From: GCA-001735895 sp964488685
GTDB taxonomy: Bacteria > Pseudomonadota > Gammaproteobacteria > GCA-001735895
Length of the DNA stretch: 14,779 nucleotides
Assembly: GCA_964488685.1 (NCBI GenBank)
Contig: CAZAVY010000076.1
Coordinates: 1 to 14,779, forward strand
Direction of reading: 5' to 3'
Position numbers and translations under genes: made by a program. Positions 1-5,304 of the stretch are shown here, in pieces; position 1 is the stretch's first letter, and each line of letters starts with the position of its first letter. The notes beneath the pieces are model-generated. The model saw only the letters and a program-made list of their open reading frames with translations. It was not told where the DNA came from and ran no database searches.

Positions 1-56
1 ACAAAAAAAACTAATAATTGTAGATCTCCAACTACTCCTTATCATTAAAAAAAAAA
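1..56. other. Adapter-like, probably non-genomic contig end
   Basis: This AT-rich stretch is unlike everything after it. Positions 18-46 line up without gaps to the reverse complement of the Illumina P5 flow-cell adapter at 20 of 29 positions. There is a perfect 10-base block at 19-28 (TGTAGATCTC) and a perfect 7-base block at 40-46 (TATCATT), at the spacing they have in the adapter. Most mismatches fall where the adapter has G. A run of ten A follows at 47-56, as happens when a read runs off the end of the adapter. The homology to the oxygenase gene starts at 57. The order (adapter, A-run, then genomic sequence) is not that of a simple read-through, so chance similarity or an assembly join cannot be excluded. 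Confidence 0.6.
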
Positions 57-366
57 CAACGTGGTCACCATGTTTCCGCTATCGAAATGCCATTGTTGAC
101 AGCCGCCCTGATTCATCACCGAGATTTTGAGTGACTGGTCCGGGGTAGGCCAGGTGGGTAAGCTCGCAGGCCTGTCGCGCCATTTCGGTGAGCGCCTGCT
201 GGGTCACGAAGTTCGCCAGGGTACAGGAACCATCTTGTTCGAGGCGGGTGCGTATCTCTCCGATCAGGGATTTGGCCGCTGTCGATGACAAATTATCGAT
301 CGGGTAAAGCTCAGTATTGACAATTTTGCTTTGCATCCGGATAAAGATATCAATTTTGTATGACAA
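57..366 (-). pseudogene. Fe(II)/2-oxoglutarate oxygenase (HalD/BesD-like) remnant, internally deleted and frameshifted
   Basis: Two pieces of one family lie in two frames. The N-terminal piece runs from 366 (or the ATG at 336) leftward and contains an ELYPIDNL start, an EQDGSCTLANFV segment and LTHLAYPGPVT. It then runs out of homology and stops at 79-81. In another frame, 137 to 57 reads QSLKISVMNQGGCQQWHFD followed by SGNMVTTL, which is the core strand with the iron-binding HxD motif (WHFD). Family members have a long segment between the two pieces, so an interior of several dozen codons appears to be missing and the join shifts frame near 128-140. Known halogenases of this group lack the Asp of HxD. 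This sequence keeps it, which would predict a hydroxylase. The rest of the C-terminus is absent and the gene cannot be functional as written. The family assignment is from recalled motifs. Confidence 0.55.
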
Positions 367-421
367 TGCAAACCGGTAAAGCTTGTGCCGGGGAGGCGGA
401 TTAATCTAGTCTTCAAACATC

Positions 422-607
422 ATGTATCGACAACCCCCCATGCAGTATATCGAACCGCTGTTCCGGCTGCCGAGCGAAGAGCGGTTTTTGATTTTCCAGA
501 TCACCGATGGCAGCCGCTGTATCTATTGCGAAATGTATCCCGATCCGCAGAAGAAAATTCAGCCGGGGGCAGAGTCGGAAGTACTCGTCCAATATCGACT
601 ATGGTAA
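422..607 (+). pseudogene. Radical SAM protein, N-terminal remnant
   Basis: The 61 codons begin at ATG 422 (an in-frame ATG at 440 is also possible). They match the start of a family of radical SAM proteins of about 300 residues, whose N-terminus reads roughly YIEP.FR.PSE...L..Q.T.GC followed by the cluster motif and CEMY. Here the corresponding segment is ITDGSRCIYCEMY and then QKK. The canonical CxxxCxxC cluster motif has lost its first cysteine, consistent with removal of about three codons, so only CIYC remains. The frame continues to ESEVL and stops at 605-607, seven bases inside the DUF1289 gene, so about 80 percent of the protein is missing. It is divergent from the oxygenase remnant. 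A short functional peptide is unlikely. Confidence 0.55.
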
Positions 608-804
608 CTTCGGCTAGCGAGCGGGAACTGGGAGTTGAATCTCCCTGTATACGCAAGTGTACGCTCGATGACGACGATATTTGTGTCGGGTGTTTTCGCA
701 GCATCGATGAAATATGCGCCTGGAGTGGCGCCAGCAATCGGCAGCGACAGGAAATTCTAGGGTCGGCAGATACCCGCAGGAGCAGGAAGCCAAAGCATGC
801 CTGA
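601..804 (+). CDS. DUF1289 small cysteine-rich protein
   Basis: This 67-residue protein carries the DUF1289 signature: SPCIRKCTLDDDDICVGCFR followed by SIDEICAW and a polar, basic C-terminus. The cysteines of CIRKC and ICVGC are the presumed metal or Fe-S ligands of the family; its biochemical role is not established. The ATG at 601 is chosen because the conserved domain begins only 14 residues later and the upstream part of the frame overlaps the radical SAM remnant without conservation. The Shine-Dalgarno sequence is weak. The stop overlaps the next gene by eight bases (its ATG is at 797), which suggests translational coupling to the NUDIX hydrolase. The first seven bases overlap the stop of the radical SAM remnant. 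Confidence 0.85.
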   Translation: MVTSASERELGVESPCIRKCTLDDDDICVGCFRSIDEICAWSGASNRQRQEILGSADTRRSRKPKHA

Positions 805-1402
805 TCTCGACGATCTCAGCGTCGATCAAATTCGCGAGCGCCTGCATGCCCAGGGTGACCCCACCTACGACCTGCCACCGGAATTGTTAAGCGACGGCGC
901 CTGTGAAGCTGCGGTGCTGGTGCCTTTTCTACGTCATCAAGGTGCCTGGCACATTCTCTATATCAGGCGTACCAACTATGAGGATGACCGCCATAGCGGG
1001 CAGGTGGCTTTCGCCGGAGGTAAACGCGATGCCGGGGATGATACCTTGTTATCTACAGCCCTGCGGGAGGCCGAGGAAGAGGTTGGAATTGCTGCCGGGG
1101 ATGTCGAGGTGCTCGGGTATATCAACCATCATCATACCATCAGTGAATTTCAGGTTCGTCCTTACGTCGGCGTAATGCCCTGGCCATATCCATTAAGACT
1201 CGATGAAATAGAAGTGGCACGTGCATTTACGATACCTTTAATCTGGCTCGCAAATGCCTCGAATTACCGGATCGAAGAACGTCAGCACCCGGATTCCAGG
1301 CGTCCGTGGCCGGTGCTCTACTACGATTTATACGATGGTGAAATGCTGTGGGGTGCGACCGCGCGTATGACGCTGTCGTTGATCCAGATTCTGCGCCTCT
1401 AG
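797..1402 (+). CDS. NUDIX hydrolase, CoA pyrophosphatase (NudL-like)
   Basis: This 201-residue NUDIX protein is of the coenzyme A pyrophosphatase type, which hydrolyses CoA and CoA derivatives to 3',5'-ADP and a phosphopantetheine moiety in the cytoplasm. The CoA-specific region before the box is visible (LYIRR at 54-58, then HSGQVAFAGG at 66-75). The box itself ends in LREAEEEVGI at 89-98 and supplies the metal-binding glutamates. As in NudL, the first acidic position of the box is Asp (D81) and the spacing to REAEEE is one residue longer than the generic NUDIX pattern. The C-terminal YYDLYDGEMLWGATARM is typical of the family. It overlaps DUF1289 by eight bases. Its TAG stop shares the palindromic CTAG at 1399-1402 with the stop of the convergent fpr gene. 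Confidence 0.88.
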   Translation: MPDLDDLSVDQIRERLHAQGDPTYDLPPELLSDGACEAAVLVPFLRHQGAWHILYIRRTNYEDDRHSGQVAFAGGKRDAGDDTLLSTALREAEEEVGIAAGDVEVLGYINHHHTISEFQVRPYVGVMPWPYPLRLDEIEVARAFTIPLIWLANASNYRIEERQHPDSRRPWPVLYYDLYDGEMLWGATARMTLSLIQILRL

Positions 1403-2142
1403 TGATATTTCTCGGTCGTAAAATGACCCGGATCACGCCGGCGATGCCTCTTCATTTGGCGGGAAACCAGTTCGGCGCTGACATCGGTAATCATATTGGA
1501 ACTACCGCACATCATGACATGTGAATCCTCCGGGTTTATCGATATCCCGGCGTTTTGTTCCAGACTGCCATCCCGTATTAATGTGGTAATACGTTTCCCA
1601 AGGCCAGCGCTAAATTGCTCGCGGGTGACGATGGGAATATAACGGAATTGTTGCTCATGTTGCTCGGAGGTTTGTTCGATCATGTCTTGATAGGCCAGTT
1701 CCTGTGCGTAGCTGACGGAGTAACACAGCATGACTTTTTCAAACTTTTCCCAGACGGCTTCGCTTTTTAGAATCGATAGATAGGGTCCAATTCCGGTTCC
1801 GGTTGCAATCATCCACAGGTGTTTACTTTGCGGAATTTCACTGACGACCAAAAATCCGGAAGGATTGTCGGCAACAAGGATGTCGTCGCCGGTTTGAAGG
1901 TCGAACAAACGTGGGGATAGAGGTCCATCTTCGACGATATTGAAGTAGATCTCGAGGTAGGATTCGCCAGACGTATTCACGAGGGAATATGGGCGGGCAA
2001 TAACTTCGTCCCCATCCGCCAGGCCGACGCGCACAAACTGCCCGGACTCGTATCCGTCGAGCTCGACCTCGATAATCAGCGAAGTCAGGTACTCATTCAG
2101 GCGCCGATTTTCGACCACCTTGCCATCAAGCCAACCAGCCAT
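1399..2142 (-). CDS. fpr: Ferredoxin--NADP(+) reductase
   Basis: This 247-residue, bacterial-type flavoprotein transfers electrons between NADPH and ferredoxin or flavodoxin, in metabolism and oxidative-stress repair. The FAD-binding RPYS is at 50-53, the EDGPLSPRLF segment at 71-80, and the NADP-binding loop ATGTGIGPYLSIL at about 113-125. The CGSSNM motif begins at C212. The C-terminus is GHFTTEKYH, close to the GHxTTEKYW-like tail of the family but ending in His instead of an aromatic residue. That last side chain normally stacks on the flavin, so it is worth noting. The start at 2142 has a good Shine-Dalgarno (GAGGAA) eight bases upstream. It is convergent with the NUDIX gene, sharing CTAG. 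It has no same-strand partner nearby except the degraded GST gene. Confidence 0.92.
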   Translation of the reverse strand: MAGWLDGKVVENRRLNEYLTSLIIEVELDGYESGQFVRVGLADGDEVIARPYSLVNTSGESYLEIYFNIVEDGPLSPRLFDLQTGDDILVADNPSGFLVVSEIPQSKHLWMIATGTGIGPYLSILKSEAVWEKFEKVMLCYSVSYAQELAYQDMIEQTSEQHEQQFRYIPIVTREQFSAGLGKRITTLIRDGSLEQNAGISINPEDSHVMMCGSSNMITDVSAELVSRQMKRHRRRDPGHFTTEKYH

Positions 2143-2170
2143 GTTATTTCCTCGATATTCCTGGATTTAC

Positions 2171-2251
2171 CCCGTCATTCCTGCTTATTCCGGGGTATGA
2201 CGTCGGACCGCCTGATTCCGATACACCGGACCGACGCGAAAGCGGAAATCT
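2171..2251. repeat. Degenerate palindromic intergenic repeat
   Basis: The gap between the fpr start and the GST remnant contains no gene. It begins with CCCGTCATTCCTGC and closes with GCGAAAGCGGAAATC. These resemble the two halves of the widespread proteobacterial interspersed palindrome of the GTCATTCCCGCGAAAGCGGGAAT type, here separated by an insert of about 50 bases. Inside the insert, GTCAT pairs with ATGAC, and GTCGGACCG (2202-2210) pairs with CGGACCGAC (2227-2235) with one mismatch. It could instead be a leader or terminator structure. Identification as a repeat rests on recalled consensus and needs other copies in the genome. Confidence 0.4.
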
Positions 2252-2314
2252 TGTAATGGTGCCGTGATTTTGAGATCCCTGCTTGCGCGCGGACGAATTA
2301 ACCGGATTCATTGG

Positions 2315-2566
2315 TTACGCAGCCAGTTGATTCAAGCTGTAAGAAGCGTTCTTTTGCAACGCCGCAATATAAAGATCTTCAAACTCGTCGACTACCGAGT
2401 CGCGTACCTCGGGCAGTGCCAGCAAACGCTGCGCCCTGGCTGTCACCTTCGGCAAGGTTGCAGGATCGATGTAAGTGATATCGAAATCGATATTCTTGTG
2501 TTTGAGCGTGATGACTGCGCGTTGCACGAACGGACAGGTTTTAAAGCTGATCAGATGTAGCGACAT
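2315..2566 (-). pseudogene. Glutathione S-transferase with internal in-frame deletion
   Basis: The 83-codon frame joins both ends of a glutathione S-transferase of normally about 220 residues. Residues 1-36 are the start of the thioredoxin-like domain, with the TCPFVQR active-site motif and then IDFDITYIDPA. The sequence then jumps directly to TLPKVTARAQRLLALPEV and the conserved SVVDEFEDLY tail of the C-terminal helical domain. About 130-140 residues are missing between them: the rest of the thioredoxin fold, including the usual cis-Pro and SAV glutathione-binding segment, and most of the helical domain. The join keeps the reading frame and has no stop. The product could not fold as a GST. 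The protein may still be translated from ATG 2566, but I treat it as a deletion remnant. Confidence 0.7.
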
Positions 2567-2573
2567 GGTGTTG

Positions 2574-2694
2574 CCCCGGGGTTGAATCAGTATAATTCGG
2601 TTAAAGTTTCAAAATAGGGGTCGATGGGTACAAACTCAACCCCAAATTAACTAAGGTCTTTGGTTGATGTAAGCAATACTGAGGAGAAAGCTTC
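2574..2694 (+). promoter_or_regulatory. Leader of the O-methyltransferase with competing stems
   Basis: GGGGTTGA at 2578-2585 is perfectly complementary to TCAACCCC at 2636-2643. Part of the second arm (TCAACC, 2636-2641) can instead pair with GGTTGA at 2662-2667, so the two hairpins are mutually exclusive. The palindrome CCCCGGGG lies at 2574-2581 and a TATAAT hexamer at 2591-2596, without a convincing -35 box at standard spacing. The gene itself has a strong Shine-Dalgarno (GAGGAGA, 2682-2688) before ATG 2695. The arrangement resembles an attenuator, but no ligand or leader peptide is evident. Confidence 0.3.
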
Positions 2695-3363
2695 ATGTCA
2701 AAATCGACACTGGGTCTGGATAGAGCCCTGCAACTATACCTGTTAGAGGTATCGTTGCATGAACCGGAAGCCTGCCGGCTTTTACGCGAGGAAACGCTGC
2801 GCCTGCCCGATGCCAATATGATCAGTTCACCCGAACAGGTGCAATTGTTAGCAATGCTGTGCAAGATGCTGGACGCCAAAAAAGGCCTCGAAGTGGGTAC
2901 CTTTACCGGATATACCAGCCTGTGGCTGGCTAAGGCCATGCCAGAGCTGAAGATGACTTGCTGCGATATCAGCGAGGAATTTACCAATATCGCGCGCGAG
3001 CACTGGCAGGCGGCGTCGGTTGGTAATCGCATTGAATTGCAGATTGGCCCCGCACAACAAACCCTGGTTGCCTTGTTGGAAGGTGGTCACCAGGCTGAAT
3101 ATGATTTTGCCTATATAGACGCCGATAAAAGTGGATACCGGGGATACGTGGAGGCCTGCCTGTCTCTGGTACGCCCCGGTGGTCTTATTACCCTGGACAA
3201 CGTGCTCTGGAGCGGATCGGTGGCCGATCTGAAAGATAACAGCAAGGATACGGTAGCGTTGCGCGACCTCAACCGGTGGATATATGAACAGGCTCCGGAC
3301 CGTTACGACCTGTCGCTGATTCCAATCGGCGATGGTCTGACCGTGATGCGCAAGCATTCTTGA
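2695..3363 (+). CDS. Class I SAM-dependent O-methyltransferase (COMT/CCoAOMT family)
   Basis: This 222-residue, complete member of the cation-dependent O-methyltransferase family (PF01596) transfers methyl from S-adenosylmethionine to a catechol-like hydroxyl. The natural substrate in bacteria is usually unknown. SAM motif I is LEVGTFTGYTS at 65-75, followed by DISEE at 91-95. The metal-binding set corresponds to D142 in YIDADKSGY and D168-N169 in PGGLITLDNVLWSG, matching the Asp/Asp-Asn set of plant CCoAOMT. A strong ribosome-binding site (GAGGAGA) fixes the start. It stands alone on this strand behind a potentially structured leader and converges with mtnA, only 35 bases from its stop. No neighbouring aromatic-pathway genes point to a substrate. 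Confidence 0.9.
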   Translation: MSKSTLGLDRALQLYLLEVSLHEPEACRLLREETLRLPDANMISSPEQVQLLAMLCKMLDAKKGLEVGTFTGYTSLWLAKAMPELKMTCCDISEEFTNIAREHWQAASVGNRIELQIGPAQQTLVALLEGGHQAEYDFAYIDADKSGYRGYVEACLSLVRPGGLITLDNVLWSGSVADLKDNSKDTVALRDLNRWIYEQAPDRYDLSLIPIGDGLTVMRKHS

Positions 3364-3398
3364 ATTGTAGCCAGCAAATTGTCGGCAGCTTGTCCTCT

Positions 3399-4502
3399 TT
3401 ACCCGATTGATTCGGGAATCGGGAAGGCTTCAGCCAGCGATTGTTCCGAACATGCAATGACTGCGCGCTCAGTAATCAATCCGGTGACCAGGCGTGCGGG
3501 CGTTATATCGAATGCATAGTTAACAACGTCGGTGCCATCGGGAGCAATGCAGACCGATCCAATCTCGCCATTACCCAGTTTCCCCCTGACCCGTAATACT
3601 TCGCTGCCTTCGCGTTGTTCGATGGGCACTTCACTGATGCCATCACTGATGCTCCAGTCAATCGTTGCGCTCGGCAGGCAAACGTAAAATGGGACTTCGT
3701 TGTCGCGGGCGGCGAGCGCTTTCAGGTAGGTTCCGATCTTGTTACATACATCCCCCCGGCGAGTGGTGCGATCGCTGCCGGTCAGGCACAGATCCACCAT
3801 GCCCTGTTGCATCAGATGTCCGCCGACATTGTCTACGATGAGGCTGTGCGGCACGCCATGATGGCCCAACTCCCAGGCGGTCAGGCTCGCCCCCTGATTT
3901 CGCGGTCGAGTTTCATCGACCCAGACGTGGATGGGGATGCCGGACTGATGGGCCATGTAAATCGGTGCTGTAGCGGTGCCCCAGTCGACGGTTGCGAGCC
4001 AGCCCGCGTTGCAATGGGTTAGGATATTGACCACTTCTCCGCGCGGTTTTTGTGCTCCGATTTTTTTGATGATTTCGAGGCCATGCGATCCTATGGCATG
4101 GTTTGTTTCGACGTCGAGTTCTGCGATCCGGCTTGCCTCGTGAAAGGCACGATCAGCCCGTTCAGCCGGTTTCAGGTGGTGCGCGACAAGGCGCATCCTG
4201 TCCAGCGCCCAGCGCAGGTTGACCGCGGTCGGACGGGTCTTGAACAGCTGATCGTAAGCCAGTTGCATTGCTGGGTCAGACGCATCCTCGCGTAACGCCA
4301 GGTACAGGCCGTAAGCCGCGGTAGCGCCGATCAACGGCGCACCCCGCACCACCATATCTCGAATCGCGGCGCAGCTGTCTTCGAGTGTTTTCAAATTCAG
4401 GACTTCGAATTCATGGGGTAACCGGGTCTGATCGATAACGTCGATCGACCAGCCATCCGGGTTAACCCAGATGCTGCGATAGGCGATACCGTCGACGTTC
4501 AA
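3399..4502 (-). CDS. mtnA: S-methyl-5-thioribose-1-phosphate isomerase
   Basis: This 367-residue sugar-phosphate isomerase is related to eIF2B. It converts 5-methylthioribose-1-phosphate, or 5-deoxyribose-1-phosphate in some organisms, to the ribulose-1-phosphate form. The family core RGAPLIGATAAYGLYLAL is at 53-70. The catalytic cysteine is C164 in LTHCNAG and the catalytic aspartate is D244 in GSDRTTRRGD; the 80-residue spacing is the same as C160/D240 of the Bacillus enzyme. The DVCNKIGTY segment follows. It starts four bases after the class II aldolase, whose product would act on its product, so the two are almost certainly co-translated. No mtnK, mtnP or the later mtnB-mtnC-mtnD genes are in the window. 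The 3' end contains a 7-bp inverted repeat (3402-3408 with 3417-3423). Confidence 0.92.
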   Translation of the reverse strand: MNVDGIAYRSIWVNPDGWSIDVIDQTRLPHEFEVLNLKTLEDSCAAIRDMVVRGAPLIGATAAYGLYLALREDASDPAMQLAYDQLFKTRPTAVNLRWALDRMRLVAHHLKPAERADRAFHEASRIAELDVETNHAIGSHGLEIIKKIGAQKPRGEVVNILTHCNAGWLATVDWGTATAPIYMAHQSGIPIHVWVDETRPRNQGASLTAWELGHHGVPHSLIVDNVGGHLMQQGMVDLCLTGSDRTTRRGDVCNKIGTYLKALAARDNEVPFYVCLPSATIDWSISDGISEVPIEQREGSEVLRVRGKLGNGEIGSVCIAPDGTDVVNYAFDITPARLVTGLITERAVIACSEQSLAEAFPIPESIG

Positions 4503-4506
4503 GGTT

Positions 4507-5172
4507 TCAATCTCCCTGCGCGGGTTGCTTGCCGTAGTTTTTGAACTTTTCCTGAACTTCGGCCATTTCGGAATCGCTCAGAATAACCGGCTCTCCGGCC
4601 TGGCGCGCATACCAGAATTGTTTCGCCAGGGTTTCCACTTCGACCCCCAGCCAAAGCGCCTGGTCGGGGTTGTCGTGGAAACAGATCATGCCATGGGTGC
4701 CGAGCAGGCAGGCGCGCCGGTCGGCAAGCGCCCGTAGCATGCTATCCGAGAGTTGCTGGGTGCCGAATAGCGCATAGTCGGCACAGCGGATACTGGTGCC
4801 GCCGGCGACTGCGATCATGTAATGAAATGCCGGGATTTCCAGTCGCAGGCAGGACAGTGCGGTGGCGAAGGTCGAATGTGCATGTAATACCGCACCGGCT
4901 TGCGGCCGATGCAGGTAAATATCTCGGTGCATACGCCATTCACTGGACGGTAAAAGCGCATCTTGCGTATTTCCCTGCATGTCGACGCAGACGATGTCAT
5001 CGGGCTGCAGGCGATCATAAGCAATGCCGGAAGGAGTGATCAGAAAACCGTCTTCATAGCGAACGCTGAAATTACCGGCTGTGCCCTGGTTGATGCCCTG
5101 GGTGTTCATCGAGAGGCAACTGTCGATGACTTGATGCGATAGCGATGCACGGCTTGCAGTATCCGGGTTCAT
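4507..5172 (-). CDS. Class II (zinc) aldolase, FucA-like; candidate methylthioribulose/deoxyribulose-1-phosphate aldolase
   Basis: This 221-residue protein is of the class II aldolase/adducin family. GTAGNFS at 30-36 and TPSG at 46-49 form the phosphate-binding region. E78 in SSEWRMH aligns with the catalytic E73 of E. coli L-fuculose-1-phosphate aldolase. H97, H99 and H160 align with its zinc ligands H92, H94 and H155, all at a constant offset of five. It directly precedes mtnA. The neighbour therefore argues for cleavage of 5-methylthioribulose- or 5-deoxyribulose-1-phosphate to dihydroxyacetone phosphate and an aldehyde (the DHAP shunt). The related dehydratase MtnB of the classical methionine salvage pathway is the alternative; the fold alone does not separate them. 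The ATG at 5172 is preceded by an in-frame TAG two codons upstream. Confidence 0.82.
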   Translation of the reverse strand: MNPDTASRASLSHQVIDSCLSMNTQGINQGTAGNFSVRYEDGFLITPSGIAYDRLQPDDIVCVDMQGNTQDALLPSSEWRMHRDIYLHRPQAGAVLHAHSTFATALSCLRLEIPAFHYMIAVAGGTSIRCADYALFGTQQLSDSMLRALADRRACLLGTHGMICFHDNPDQALWLGVEVETLAKQFWYARQAGEPVILSDSEMAEVQEKFKNYGKQPAQGD

Positions 5173-5175
5173 TGG

Positions 5176-5304
5176 CTAGCCGGTGGTGTCGCGTTTATGC
5201 AGGGTATCGTCAAATTTCTGTGCATCGGTATCGGACATTAGGCACTCAGATCCTGGCTCGGTGACGCCACGGGCTGTGCCGGGGTCAAGTTGTGGTTTAA
5301 CCAT
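5176..5304 (-). CDS. Possible 42-codon ORF between manC and the aldolase
   Basis: This small frame starts at an ATG overlapping the manC stop (ATGGTTAA) and ends with TAG three bases before the aldolase ATG, in the same frame as the aldolase. It has an internal ATG at 5238, after which the product reads MSDTDAQKFDDTLHKRDTTG. The position gives tight coupling to both neighbours. I recognise no domain, and the composition is hydrophilic. It may be a real small protein, a remnant of a longer gene, or simply spacer. If it is ignored, 5173-5296 holds nothing else that I can support. Confidence 0.25.
   Translation of the reverse strand: MVKPQLDPGTARGVTEPGSECLMSDTDAQKFDDTLHKRDTTG

Noticed and set aside
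385..600. N-terminal extension of the DUF1289 protein to ATG 385
   Set aside because: The extension is read in a different frame from the recognisable radical SAM codons and has no DUF1289 similarity; the compact family starts near 601.
3402..3423. Inverted repeat CCCGATT/AATCGGG as a terminator for mtnA or the O-methyltransferase
   Set aside because: It lies within the last codons of mtnA, encoding IPES-type residues, with no U-run; more likely coding coincidence.
4507..5172. Aldolase as MtnB (methylthioribulose-1-phosphate dehydratase)
   Set aside because: Not excluded, but no mtnC/mtnD follow, and the Glu/His pattern and spacing match FucA at a constant offset, so the aldolase reading is preferred.
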